From NCBI GenBank assembly GCA_934086145.1, contig CAKOHV010000006.1, forward strand, positions 6,180-70,179: 64,000 nt of DNA, written 5' to 3'. Origin of the DNA: an uncultured Bacilli bacterium. GTDB lineage: Bacteria; Bacillota_I; Bacilli_A; RF39; UBA660. The position numbers and the translations under genes were made by a program. This document shows, piece by piece, positions 18,607-28,123 of this stretch (position 1 is the first letter of the stretch; the number at the start of each line of letters is the position of its first letter). The notes under the pieces were generated by a model, which was given only the letters and a program-made list of their open reading frames with translations, had not been told where the DNA came from and searched no databases.

Positions 18607-19437
18607 ATGAATATTTTTATTCTTTTCTTTGATTTGCTTTTAACTTTACCACTATCTTTTATCATAATTTATTCCTCACAAAAAGGTAAAAAAAATCTAT
18701 ATAATTTACTATTACCAACAATATATATGATAATTATCAGTGCTATCTGGTCTCAGTTAAAAACTAACATTTTTTTAATTCCAATTTTTGAATTATTTAT
18801 TCGTAATTTTTATATTACTAATATCAAAGATGAATACAATGATAATAAGAAAGATTTTTTCTATAGTATACTATCTATAATCATAAGTACACTTACTTAC
18901 AATATGTTTATTTCTAAGGTCGATAATGTTTTGCCGCAACCTGAAGAATTTAAAAGTTTATTATGGTTTCTAATTATCATCTTTATTTATTTATATTTTG
19001 CCGATACCCAAACTAACACCACTGCCCATTTAAAATCATTAGCTAACAAAAAAGAATACGTTGTTATGCAATACGCTAAATTTAAAACCAAATATGGTAC
19101 TATAGTAAACAGTAAAAACGAAAAAATAAACTTACTAACTTATGCTATTATGATTCATGAAAATTATCAACATCCTGTTTTTTATCGTAGTGTTTCTTCT
19201 TACCTAAACCATCTTTTAAATAAGAAAAACTACTATGGTATCATGCAAGTATCTTCTCCTATCCCTCTTAGTGACGAAGAAAGTATTAAAATCGTTTTGG
19301 ATGAACTCGAAAAAAATCTAAAAAAAGAAGATTTAACGAAGAAAAATATAGAACAATACTTAAAAAAAGAAAACGAATTAAAAAAAGATGAAATAATACT
19401 TATCTATGAATATTTACAAGACTTTATTAAAGAATAA
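18607..19437 (+). CDS. membrane protein with possible lysozyme-like domain
   Basis: The 276-aa product has four to five hydrophobic segments in the first 135 residues, then a soluble part. In that part ITYAIMIHENYQHP-like sequence (Glu185) is followed 25 residues later by YYGIMQV (209-215), which resembles the Glu ... GLMQV motifs of lytic transglycosylases and goose-type lysozymes. This is pattern-based; the domain is short and the intervening sequence differs. AGGAGG precedes the start. It sits alone between a terminator and the pheST T-box. Confidence 0.6.
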   Translation: MNIFILFFDLLLTLPLSFIIIYSSQKGKKNLYNLLLPTIYMIIISAIWSQLKTNIFLIPIFELFIRNFYITNIKDEYNDNKKDFFYSILSIIISTLTYNMFISKVDNVLPQPEEFKSLLWFLIIIFIYLYFADTQTNTTAHLKSLANKKEYVVMQYAKFKTKYGTIVNSKNEKINLLTYAIMIHENYQHPVFYRSVSSYLNHLLNKKNYYGIMQVSSPIPLSDEESIKIVLDELEKNLKKEDLTKKNIEQYLKKENELKKDEIILIYEYLQDFIKE

Positions 19438-19452
19438 ACTCTCATATTTTGT

Positions 19453-19481
19453 TTGCTTAAATTATAAGATTGTGCTAAAAT
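19453..19481 (+). promoter_or_regulatory. pheST promoter
   Basis: TTGCTT (19453-19458), 17-base spacer, TGC-TAAAAT (-10 at 19476-19481). Transcription would start at about 19488 and produce the T-box leader. Confidence 0.7.
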
Positions 19482-19487
19482 ACACAT

Positions 19488-19707
19488 TAGAAACGTTGAA
19501 GATGGATTAAGTAGTTTTATTAATCTTAATTAGAGATTAAACATCATCGGCTGCAAGTGTTTAAAGATAATTAATAAAATCGAATTTCACCATTAGAGTT
19601 GTATCGCTGATAGAGGCGTTATTTCTATAAAAAAGAGCTAGAATTCTAGAATTAGGGTGGTACCGCGGAATTTATATTTCGTCCCTTAGTTTTAGAATTT
19701 TTTTATT
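19488..19707 (+). promoter_or_regulatory. T-box leader (phenylalanine) of pheST
   Basis: The hallmark T-box sequence AGGGTGGTACCGCGG is at 19654-19668, followed by the CGTCCC half of the terminator and a T tract at about 19697-19704. A TTC (Phe) triplet followed by A lies at 19586-19588 in the specifier-like segment GAATTTCACC. Uncharged tRNA-Phe would pair with TTC and with TGGT to stop termination, raising pheST. The T-box call is firm; the exact specifier position is inferred. Confidence 0.93.
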
Positions 19708-19720
19708 GGAGGTAATAAAA

Positions 19721-20770
19721 ATGCAAGAAAAGGCAGAACAAATTAAAAATTCATTACTAGAAGAAATGAATTCGATAAACAAAATTCAAGATTTGGTAGA
19801 ATTAAAATCACGTTATCTAGGCAAATCAGGACAAATTACTGAATTAACCAAGAATATGAAAGATTTATCTATCGAAGAAAGAAAAGAAGTTGGTAAAATT
19901 TCTAATATTTTAAAAAATGAAGTAACTAAAATATTAAGTGATAAAGAAGAAGAATTGAAAAATATTCAATTAAATGAAAGACTTGCTAAAGAAGAAATTG
20001 ATATAACTTTACCAAGTAAAAAAATTAAACGTGGTTCTCTTCATCCAATGACTAGAATTACAGAGGAATTAGAAGACCTATTTGTTTCAATGGGTTACAC
20101 AGTATATGAAGGCCCAGAAATTGAATCTGATGAAAATTGTTTCCAAAAACTTAATTTACCTAAAGGACATCCTGCTCGTGATGCTCAAGATACATTCTAT
20201 CTTGCGAACGAAATGGAAAACTATTTACTAAGAAGTCAAACATCAACTGCTCAGGTACGAGCAATGGCTGATAACCAAGAAAAAGGACCTATAAGAATTG
20301 TTTGTCCTGGCAAAGTATATCGTCGTGATGAAGATGCTACACACTCTCATCAATTTATGCAAATCGAAGGTTTAGTTATCGATAAAAACATATCTATGGC
20401 TGATTTAAAAGGAACCCTTGAAGTAATGATGAAACATGTCTTAGGAGAAAAAACTCAAGTAAGATTTAGACCAAGTTTCTTCCCATTTACCGAACCCTCT
20501 GTCGAGGTTGACGTAACTTGTTTTAAATGTGGTGGTAAAGGTTGCAACTTATGTAAACAAACCGGTTGGATTGAAGTCCTAGGTGCTGGAATGGTTCACC
20601 CTAATGTTTTAAGAATGAGTGGTTATGATCCAGACGTATATCAAGGCTTTGCTTTTGGTACTGGCTTAGACAGAATGGCTATGTTTAAATATGGTATTCC
20701 AGATATAAGAACTATTTATGGTAATGATATACGTTTTATTGAACAATTTGATAGAAAGGATGAAATATAA
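19721..20770 (+). CDS. pheS: phenylalanyl-tRNA synthetase alpha subunit
   Basis: PheS (349 aa) is the catalytic half of the (alpha-beta)2 enzyme that charges tRNA-Phe. The N-terminal coiled coil, motif 2 region (RIVCPGKVYRRDEDATHSHQF in part) and motif 3 (AFGTGLDRMAMFKYGI) are present. GGAGG (19708-19712) fits ATG 19721; an in-frame ATG at 19706 overlaps that site and is rejected. Controlled by the T-box. The stop overlaps the pheT start by one base. Confidence 0.97.
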   Translation: MQEKAEQIKNSLLEEMNSINKIQDLVELKSRYLGKSGQITELTKNMKDLSIEERKEVGKISNILKNEVTKILSDKEEELKNIQLNERLAKEEIDITLPSKKIKRGSLHPMTRITEELEDLFVSMGYTVYEGPEIESDENCFQKLNLPKGHPARDAQDTFYLANEMENYLLRSQTSTAQVRAMADNQEKGPIRIVCPGKVYRRDEDATHSHQFMQIEGLVIDKNISMADLKGTLEVMMKHVLGEKTQVRFRPSFFPFTEPSVEVDVTCFKCGGKGCNLCKQTGWIEVLGAGMVHPNVLRMSGYDPDVYQGFAFGTGLDRMAMFKYGIPDIRTIYGNDIRFIEQFDRKDEI

Positions 20771-23136
20771 TGAAATTAAGTAGAAATTTTGTTTCTGATT
20801 ATATAGATTTAGATAATCAACTTAGCGTTGTTGATCTTGCTGAAGCTATGACTAATGTTGGTAACGAATATGATTCAGCTGAACCCCTTATTAATTGTAC
20901 TAATTTAATAACTGGTGAAGTCATTGATTGTATTCCTCACCCTGATTCAGATCATTTACATTGTTGTAAAGTCAATGTTGGCAACGAGGTCCTAGACATC
21001 GTTTGCGGGGCTCCTAACGTTCGAAAAGGCTTAAAAGTAATAGTTGCCTTACCAGGTGCCAAATTACCTGGAGGCGAGATAAAAAAAGGCAAAATACGTG
21101 GTTGTGAATCAAATGGTATGCTATGTTCTAAAGCTGAACTTGGTTTAGATAATAAATTCTTAGTTGAGGCCGATAAAGAAGGCATTCATGAACTTCCTTT
21201 AGACACCGAAATAGGAATTGATCCTCTTGAAGTAATGAATCTTAAAGACGAAGTAATTGATTTTGAATTAACATCTAATCGAGGAGATCTTCTAAGTATC
21301 TTAGGTATGGCCTATGAACTAGGAGCTATCTATTCTAAAAAAGTTAAACCAATTGATACTTCATATAGTAGTAATAATGATGATATTAATAAACAATTTA
21401 CTGTTAAAATATTTACCCCTGATTGTAAATTATTTCTTGCTAAAAAAGTTAAAAATTTAACAATAAAAGAAAGTCCAGACTTTATTAAAAGTCGTTTAAT
21501 TGCATCAGGCATTCGACCTATTAACAATGTTGTAGACATCTCTAATTATGTTATGCTAGAAACTGGTCAACCTCTTCATTTCTATGATGCTGATCGCTTA
21601 GGTGATACTATTGTCGTTCGTAATGCCCAAGAAGGCGAAAAGCTAACTACTTTAGATAATCAAGAACGTGCCTTATCTTCAACTGATATTGTAATTGCTG
21701 ATAATACTAAAGCTATTGGCTTAGCTGGTGTAATGGGTGGTTTATCTACCGAAGTTGAGGCCGATACTAAAAATATCATCATTGAATCAGCAATCTTTGA
21801 TGCTATAAAAATAAGAAAAACAAGTAAAAAAATATTACGTAGTGAAGCTTCTAATCGCTTTGAAAAAGGCTTAGATCCTAGAAGAACTTATATGGCCATC
21901 GAAAGAAGTTGTAATCTTTTAGAAAAATATGCCGACGCTGAAATAGTTGGTGGTCTAGTAGAACAAAAAGATCTAACTATTGAAGACACAGTCATTGATA
22001 TAACAATGGATAAAATTGAAAGCGTTTTAGGAATTGCAATATCTAAAGAAGAAGTTATTAGTATTTTTGAAAGACTTGGTTTTACAGTTCTTGATACTGC
22101 TTCTAGTTTAAGAGTTACTGTTCCAACTCGTCGTTTAGATATTAAAATAGTTGAGGATTTAATCGAAGAAGTAGGTCGTATCCATGGTATGGATAAAATA
22201 GAAGGCAAAATGCCAATACTTAGTGTTATTAAAGGACATTATGATTATACTAAACGTTCCATTAAACATAAATTAGCTGACTTAGGTTTAAATGAAACAA
22301 TGAGTTATACTTTAATACCTCAAGGTAAAGTTAATATGTTTAATATCAATCCAATTACGCCAATTCATTTAAATGACCCAATGAGTGAAGATCGTAATAC
22401 CCTTCGTTATAGCTTATTATATTCATTACTTGAAATTTATAATTATAATAAAGCTCGCAATAATAGTAACATTTCAATCTTTGAAATGGGTAAAGGCTTC
22501 TATAAAGAAAATGATGAATATAAAGAAGATTTAAAATTAGCTGTCTTAATGTCAGGTGATTACAAATTAGCTATTAATAATGAAAAGGTTGACTTCTATT
22601 ATCTTAAAGGCATCATGGAAGAATTACTATACTTCTTAGGCTATGGTAATAGATATTCATTACTTGTTAAGGAATCAATTCCTAAAGAATTACATCCAGG
22701 TCAAAGTGCTATCATAAATGTTGATGGTCAAGATCTTGGTATTATAGGTAAGCTTCATCCATTAGTACATAAAGATGACATATATGTGATGGAACTAAAT
22801 TTAACTCAATTATTAAAAACTAAAACACGTAAAATGAATTATAAAGAAATATCTAAGTTCCCAAGTGTTGTTAAAGATGTTGCTTTTATCATTGATAATC
22901 ATAAAACTAGTGCTGAAATAGAAAAAGTTATTAAACAAGCAGGCGGCAAGATGCTTGAAAAAATAAATGTTTTTGATATTTATCCTAATATTGAAGAAGG
23001 AAAGAAATCAATTGCTTATAAATTAACTTTTAGTAATCCAAATAAGACTTTATCTGATGAGGAAGTTATGGAAGTATTTGAGAAAATTATCAAAGAAGTA
23101 GAAGCTAAAACTAAATCTAAATTAAGAAATAATTAA
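20770..23136 (+). CDS. pheT: phenylalanyl-tRNA synthetase beta subunit
   Basis: PheT (788 aa) supplies tRNA binding and editing. Domain order is normal: N-terminal EMAP/OB tRNA-binding domain (about 40-150), B3/B4 editing domain (about 210-390), B5 (about 400-475), synthetase-like core, and a C-terminal anticodon-binding FDX-ACB domain (KFPSVVKDVAFIID, about 696-785). Confidence 0.97.
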   Translation: MKLSRNFVSDYIDLDNQLSVVDLAEAMTNVGNEYDSAEPLINCTNLITGEVIDCIPHPDSDHLHCCKVNVGNEVLDIVCGAPNVRKGLKVIVALPGAKLPGGEIKKGKIRGCESNGMLCSKAELGLDNKFLVEADKEGIHELPLDTEIGIDPLEVMNLKDEVIDFELTSNRGDLLSILGMAYELGAIYSKKVKPIDTSYSSNNDDINKQFTVKIFTPDCKLFLAKKVKNLTIKESPDFIKSRLIASGIRPINNVVDISNYVMLETGQPLHFYDADRLGDTIVVRNAQEGEKLTTLDNQERALSSTDIVIADNTKAIGLAGVMGGLSTEVEADTKNIIIESAIFDAIKIRKTSKKILRSEASNRFEKGLDPRRTYMAIERSCNLLEKYADAEIVGGLVEQKDLTIEDTVIDITMDKIESVLGIAISKEEVISIFERLGFTVLDTASSLRVTVPTRRLDIKIVEDLIEEVGRIHGMDKIEGKMPILSVIKGHYDYTKRSIKHKLADLGLNETMSYTLIPQGKVNMFNINPITPIHLNDPMSEDRNTLRYSLLYSLLEIYNYNKARNNSNISIFEMGKGFYKENDEYKEDLKLAVLMSGDYKLAINNEKVDFYYLKGIMEELLYFLGYGNRYSLLVKESIPKELHPGQSAIINVDGQDLGIIGKLHPLVHKDDIYVMELNLTQLLKTKTRKMNYKEISKFPSVVKDVAFIIDNHKTSAEIEKVIKQAGGKMLEKINVFDIYPNIEEGKKSIAYKLTFSNPNKTLSDEEVMEVFEKIIKEVEAKTKSKLRNN

Positions 23137-23137
23137 T

Positions 23138-23171
23138 AAAAAGCTACTATAAATAATATAGTGGCTTTTTT
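23138..23171 (+). terminator. terminator of pheST
   Basis: AAAAGCTACTATA pairs with TATAGTGGCTTTT (one U-G pair), loop of about five bases, then T tract. Confidence 0.85.
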
Positions 23172-23253
23172 AATGCCTTTTAGCCTCATCCTAGCCTTAA
23201 TATATACTAAATGATTAATTATACTATAACTAACCATTTATCAAAAATAGCCA

Positions 23254-23280
23254 CAAAAAAAGCTCTTTATAGAGCTCTTT
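23254..23280 (-). terminator. terminator of the repeat-protein gene
   Basis: Read on the minus strand, AGCTCT-ATAA-AGAGCT is followed by seven T. It ends the operon of the Cys-rich repeat protein. Confidence 0.75.
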
Positions 23281-23295
23281 AATTACTTAACTATT

Positions 23296-25830
23296 TTATT
23301 TTTGACCAGCTGTATAATTTTCACTAACAACTTTTGTTTTACCTGTAAATGTCCATCCTTCTAAGTAAGATTCTTTACTCCAGATATATTTATAAGAAAC
23401 AGTAGTTTGTTTTTCAATATTAGCATCAATTACTTCAGTAGTTTGTTTAGTACATTTATCTCCATTTTGAGTATAACCAGTAAGACATGTATATCCAGTG
23501 ATTTCACCTTTTTTAATAATAGTACATTTATCGCCTTCTAAAGTTGCATCAGCATCTTCACAATAATATATATTAGAACTTTCTACCATCTTAGAACATA
23601 CTGTAGATTCACCATCACCTGATTTAGTATAACCTTCAGGACAAGTATAAGTATAAGTTGTTTTCTTAGTAACATCTATTTTTAATTCACATTTATTAAT
23701 ACTAGCATTTAAAGTATAACCTTCAGGACAACTATATTTCTTTTCTCCAGGAGTACTTATAGGATCTTTTGTGATTACACAAGTTTTATCTTTTAAAGTA
23801 CCACCATTAGGACAAGAATATGAGCCAGTTCCATTGCTAGCAGTAGCAGCATAAGTCATTTTACATTCTTTTCCGCTTAATGTATAACCAGTAGGGCAAC
23901 TATAAGTTGGAGTAGAAGTTACATTAGCAGTAAGTGTACACTTAGTACCATTTAATGTACCACCATTAGGACAAGAATAACTTGTATTTGGTGTAGCATT
24001 AATTGTAGAACTTCCTGATGTTACACACTTAGTACCACTTAAAGTACCACCGTTAGGACAAGAGTAAGTAGTATTTGGTGTAGCATCATAACTAGTAGAA
24101 CCAGTTGTTACACACTTAGTACCACTTAAAGTACCACCATTAGGACAAGAATAAGTAGTATTTGGTGTAGCACCATAACTAGATTGATTTGTTACCTTAC
24201 ATGTAGTACCACTTAAAGTACCACCATTAGGACAAGAATAATTATTTTTAGCACTTCTAGTATAATAAGTATATTTATACCAGATTCCTTTATTTCCACA
24301 AGGACTTCCACAAGTTGCTCCTGATACAGCTCCATTATAAACTAATTTTGAAGTGTTAGCAGTGTAAGCTTTACTTGCTGAAGTATAGTATTGAGTTCCA
24401 GCAGCAACCCATCCTCCGTAGCTAACAGAAACTGTTGCATTATAACTTGAAGACGAAGTTACGATGCATGTTGTACCACTTAAGCTTCCTCCTCTAGGAC
24501 AAGAATATGTCGTATGTGGAGTAGCATTGTAACTATTTGATGTTCCTTTAATACATTTAGTACCATTTAAAGTACCACCATTAGGACAAGAGTAAGTGGT
24601 ATTTGGAGTAGCGTTATAACTATCGCTTGTAGCTTTAGTACATTTAGTACCATCTTTAGTATAACCTTCAGGACAAGTATATGAAGTAGAAGCTGTTGCA
24701 TCATAAACTTTGTAGCAACTAGATCCATTCTTAGTATATCCAGCAGGACAAGTATAAGCAGGAGTAGAAGTTGCTTCTTTAGTAACTGTACAATTCTTAC
24801 CATCTAAAGTACCACCATTAGGACAAGAGTAAGAAACTTCACCTTCTTTATATGTTGCAGTATATGTCTTAACACATTTAGTACCATCTCTAGTATAACC
24901 TTCAGGACAAGTATATTTTGTAGGTCCATCTTCTTCTATTATATCAGTATATTTAATACAATAAGAACCATTTTTAGTATAACCTTCAGGACAAGTATAT
25001 TCAGTTACAGTTTTCTTAATATAATTAGCATAAACTGGATGTGGTCCTGGATTATTATATTTAGCATCTTTTATAATAACTTCATCTTTACCATAGATTG
25101 GTGTAGCATTAATTGTTGCTCCAGTTGAAGACTTAATACATTTTGTACCATTTTTAGTATAACCCTCAGGGCAAGTATAAACGGTCTTAGTTGAATATAT
25201 TGCTTTTTTATGTTGATAATATGTTACAGTTGTTTTTTTGATGCCTAAATCAGCACTTTTAACATCTGTATATTGACTATCGTCATCATCCTCATTTACA
25301 TCATCACCACTAGAGTTAACATCTTTGTTACCAGAACTATTAGTATTAGTAGCAACTGAATCTTTATTAGTATTACTTGAAGAACTACAACTGCTTCCTG
25401 AACAAGTACCATTTGCTCCAAGTGTTTCTAGAACATAATCTCTTTGTTCACCACAATTTAGTTCAATTTTTAATACATATTCGCTATCAGCAGTTTTAGT
25501 AACTTGAACTTTACTAGAACTTTCATCACAATAATTTTTGTCTTTATCAGTAAATCTGATAATCATCTTGTTGTCTATCATTTCTTTCAAAGTCATAGAC
25601 GTTGAATCACCTACTGTAGCAGGTAATCTATCGTTTGTGTAGTATTTTTCTGCTGCACTTTTCATAGTATTTATATTTGTTGTATAAATACTATCATAAA
25701 ATACATCTAAGTCAGGTTTTGGAAATAATATTAATAATAAAACTATGAATAATGCTAATAAAATAATTTTTATAATAATATCTTTCCAATTAATACCGAC
25801 TTTGTAAGTAACATTACTATCTTCGTACAT
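23296..25830 (-). CDS. membrane-anchored surface protein with about 18 Cys-rich repeats
   Basis: The 844-aa product has a short cytoplasmic start, one membrane segment (about 18-36) and a pilin-like helical stretch (TTNINTMKSAAEKYY, about 50-65). About 18 repeats of some 35 residues follow, each with one Cys pair, of two types: CPEGYTKNGTKC and CPNGGTLSGTKC. Between repeats 8 and 9 lies a unique insert of about 60 residues rich in Tyr/Gly. Such repeats suggest a disulphide-bonded extracellular stalk; no function is known to me. ATG 25830 is eight bases from AGGAGG; a TTG at 25836 is too close. The lipoprotein gene 17 bases upstream is probably cotranscribed. Confidence 0.8.
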   Translation of the reverse strand: MYEDSNVTYKVGINWKDIIIKIILLALFIVLLLILFPKPDLDVFYDSIYTTNINTMKSAAEKYYTNDRLPATVGDSTSMTLKEMIDNKMIIRFTDKDKNYCDESSSKVQVTKTADSEYVLKIELNCGEQRDYVLETLGANGTCSGSSCSSSSNTNKDSVATNTNSSGNKDVNSSGDDVNEDDDDSQYTDVKSADLGIKKTTVTYYQHKKAIYSTKTVYTCPEGYTKNGTKCIKSSTGATINATPIYGKDEVIIKDAKYNNPGPHPVYANYIKKTVTEYTCPEGYTKNGSYCIKYTDIIEEDGPTKYTCPEGYTRDGTKCVKTYTATYKEGEVSYSCPNGGTLDGKNCTVTKEATSTPAYTCPAGYTKNGSSCYKVYDATASTSYTCPEGYTKDGTKCTKATSDSYNATPNTTYSCPNGGTLNGTKCIKGTSNSYNATPHTTYSCPRGGSLSGTTCIVTSSSSYNATVSVSYGGWVAAGTQYYTSASKAYTANTSKLVYNGAVSGATCGSPCGNKGIWYKYTYYTRSAKNNYSCPNGGTLSGTTCKVTNQSSYGATPNTTYSCPNGGTLSGTKCVTTGSTSYDATPNTTYSCPNGGTLSGTKCVTSGSSTINATPNTSYSCPNGGTLNGTKCTLTANVTSTPTYSCPTGYTLSGKECKMTYAATASNGTGSYSCPNGGTLKDKTCVITKDPISTPGEKKYSCPEGYTLNASINKCELKIDVTKKTTYTYTCPEGYTKSGDGESTVCSKMVESSNIYYCEDADATLEGDKCTIIKKGEITGYTCLTGYTQNGDKCTKQTTEVIDANIEKQTTVSYKYIWSKESYLEGWTFTGKTKVVSENYTAGQK

Positions 25831-25847
25831 AATCAAAACCTCCTAAA

Positions 25848-27329
25848 TTATTTTTTTAAAGATAAATTGTAATTATCTTCGTAAGCCTTTAAGTTACCTA
25901 GCTCTAAATTTTGTAATGATGCTGCTATAGCATCTGTTTCCCATCTCATAAATGGATTGTCTAGTGTTTCACTATATTGTTCTGGTCCATTTATTGTAGG
26001 GAATGTTAATTTACCTTCAGTATCATATTCAGCTTTTTGTGCAATTTCATCAGCACATTCAACATTCAATAATCTTAAAATATCTTCTATATTTACAATA
26101 GCCTCACCAGCTTGTCTATTTTGTACTGTGTAGTCTTCCTGAACGCCATCAACACGTCCTACTTGGTACATTAGACCAAACATATGAAGTAAACTACCAT
26201 CATTTATGTTTCCTAATCCAGAGAAATTATTGATGTTGTATGTTACTTCGTCAATTGTATAACCATCACCATACATTATATCTGCTAAGCTTTGTGTTAA
26301 GCTATTATAAATCTTAATAAACTCTTCTCTATCTGTTGTTCTCATCATCTTGTTATAGTTATCTCCAAACCATTGTAGGTAAGGATAGCAGTAACTATCA
26401 CCCATTAATAATGAGTCTACCCAATCGAAATCAGGCATTGTACTTAAATCTTCTTCAACCATTTCTTTTGTTACAACATCACTATTAGCCATGTAGTTTA
26501 TCATATCTAGTGTTTGTGTAGATGATAATGGTCCACAAACGAAGTCTAAGAATCTATCAACAATCGTAAATGCATCAGCCTCATCTTCTGGCATGTACGC
26601 AGCATTCATAAATAAGATAATATCTTTTATTTCTTCAACTGTATAAGCATTTCCTGTTCTTAAATTTAAAATTCCAACTTGATTATAATAATCAGCAACT
26701 TTAGTAGCCTTTTCAGTTACTACCGCATCATCAGTAGCATCCCCAAAGTTTTTGATTTCAACCTTAGTAGCCTTTTGATCAGCTGTTTCATTTTTACTAG
26801 CAGCTTCTTCAACTGTTTCTGTTTCTGTATTTACTTCTAAATTTGATTCTGCTGCAACTGCTTCTTTAGTTACATTAGCTTCTTGAACAGCAACTGTTTT
26901 ACTTGCAGTAATAAAATCTCTGTAGTTTCTTAAGTCATTTTCAATATTACCAGTCCACCATAATGGAAGTTGAACACCATCATTTTCAAATGTAACTCCT
27001 AATGAAAGCATTTCTTTTTCTGTAATGGTACTATCAAAAGTTACTCCTTCACTGATTTCACTATTAACAGCGTCTTTAAAACTATTAATAGTTGCATCAT
27101 CAATTCCATAATTTTTTAATGCTCCAATTAAGCTACTTTCATCACTTAAGTTTCCTTCTGTTAAACTAGCAGCAGCCACTTCCGTATAATTAGTTAGAGT
27201 ATTTGAAGCACAACCTGTCAAAGTACTAGCCATGATTGAAGCTGCCATTCCCATAGGTGCAATACATTTCTTTGCCTTAAGAACAATTCCATCTAAAGCT
27301 TGTTCTACTTTTTCAACTTTAAGTTTCAT
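25848..27329 (-). CDS. putative secreted lipoprotein, unknown function
   Basis: The 493-aa product has an N-terminus with a lipobox-like STLTGC ending at Cys40 after a weakly hydrophobic stretch (about 24-37), so it is probably a lipoprotein with an unusually long signal region. The mature part is acidic and helical with a Glu/Ala/Thr-rich linker (about 140-200); I recognise no domain. GAGGGGG precedes the start and a near-consensus promoter lies 45 bases upstream. It heads an operon with the Cys-rich repeat protein, so the two may work together at the cell surface. Confidence 0.72.
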   Translation of the reverse strand: MKLKVEKVEQALDGIVLKAKKCIAPMGMAASIMASTLTGCASNTLTNYTEVAAASLTEGNLSDESSLIGALKNYGIDDATINSFKDAVNSEISEGVTFDSTITEKEMLSLGVTFENDGVQLPLWWTGNIENDLRNYRDFITASKTVAVQEANVTKEAVAAESNLEVNTETETVEEAASKNETADQKATKVEIKNFGDATDDAVVTEKATKVADYYNQVGILNLRTGNAYTVEEIKDIILFMNAAYMPEDEADAFTIVDRFLDFVCGPLSSTQTLDMINYMANSDVVTKEMVEEDLSTMPDFDWVDSLLMGDSYCYPYLQWFGDNYNKMMRTTDREEFIKIYNSLTQSLADIMYGDGYTIDEVTYNINNFSGLGNINDGSLLHMFGLMYQVGRVDGVQEDYTVQNRQAGEAIVNIEDILRLLNVECADEIAQKAEYDTEGKLTFPTINGPEQYSETLDNPFMRWETDAIAASLQNLELGNLKAYEDNYNLSLKK

Positions 27330-27375
27330 ATAAATCCCCCTCTAAGCAACTCAAATAAATTTATAAATCGAATAT

Positions 27376-27404
27376 AGATTAACATAGCCGTTTTCTCTTG
27401 TCAA
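27376..27404 (-). promoter_or_regulatory. promoter of the lipoprotein / repeat-protein operon
   Basis: On the minus strand: consensus TTGACA (27404-27399), 17-base spacer, TAATCT (27381-27376) with an upstream TGT. Confidence 0.75.
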
Positions 27405-27551
27405 TCTTACCTCAATATAGTGCATATAATAAGGAAATAACACTTTGTTAAGTTGCCTTTTTCTCCTTTATTGCTTGAATTATAGCACTATGTTAAAACA
27501 ATGTCAAAAATATCTAAGTTGCAAAAAATTAATTATTTTTTTTAATTGTTG

Positions 27552-27560
27552 TGGTATAAT
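27552..27560 (+). promoter_or_regulatory. ssrA promoter (extended -10)
   Basis: TGG-TATAAT at 27552-27560, 10 bases before the mature tmRNA 5' end. No good -35 at 17 bases, so an extended -10 promoter. Confidence 0.6.
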
Positions 27561-27570
27561 ACTAGCACAT

Positions 27571-27935
27571 GGGGTAGACTGGTTTCGACAGGATATTTCT
27601 GGGTATGAATGCAAGTGGTAGGAATACCTAAAATTCAAAATTAAAATAAAATGACGAAACTTCTTATAGTTTCGCTCCTAATGCATTAGCATTTGCCTAA
27701 TATAAGGTAACGGAGCACTCTGATTTATTTTTATCTATAGGATAAATTAAGGGTTAATATATATAGGTTATATTAAGGGAAATCTTACATTCTCTTGATG
27801 AATTTTTAGTAAGATAGTTAAAGAATCGGGTACGTTATAGCCTTATCTTTAATGAAATTAAAAATCTAACTAAACTTGTAGATTTTGTATTACAAGGTAT
27901 CTTGGACAGGGGTTCAATTCCCCTCTACTCCACCA
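27571..27935 (+). ncRNA. ssrA: transfer-messenger RNA (tmRNA)
   Basis: tmRNA rescues stalled ribosomes and tags the nascent protein for degradation. The tRNA-like ends pair (GGGGTAG with CTACTCC, including the G3-U wobble that marks alanine charging), the 5' GACTGGTTTCGACAGG and the T-arm GGTTCAATTCC are conserved, and CCA is encoded. The tag frame at 27650-27700 reads NDETSYSFAPNALAFA then TAA; an in-frame TAA lies just before it, so resumption must be at AAT or GAC. Length is 365 bases. Confidence 0.95.
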
Positions 27936-27945
27936 GTGGCGAATT

Positions 27946-28000
27946 AGTTCGAACATTCGAACTTTAATATATAGATCAATCAGAAATGATTGATTTTTTT
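27946..28000 (+). terminator. paired hairpin terminator after ssrA
   Basis: Hairpin 1 is AGTTCGAA-CA-TTCGAACT (27946-27963). Hairpin 2 is ATCAATCA-GAAA-TGATTGAT (27975-27994) followed by T. The second hairpin and tail are identical over 26 bases to those after the pseudo-tRNA at 37832. Confidence 0.85.
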
Positions 28001-28123
28001 AAAGGTAAACGATTATTTATATATTGATATTAATTATAAAGATAAATTTAAAATAAAAAACAATTACATTATAGATAGATTATAATTTTTATACTATACT
28101 TAATATAATAGGATGTGAGTATT

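Noticed and set aside
23600..25200. Regular repeats that could suggest a CRISPR array
   Set aside because: They are in frame with the Cys-rich repeat protein, have no constant repeat/unique spacer pattern, and no cas genes are near.
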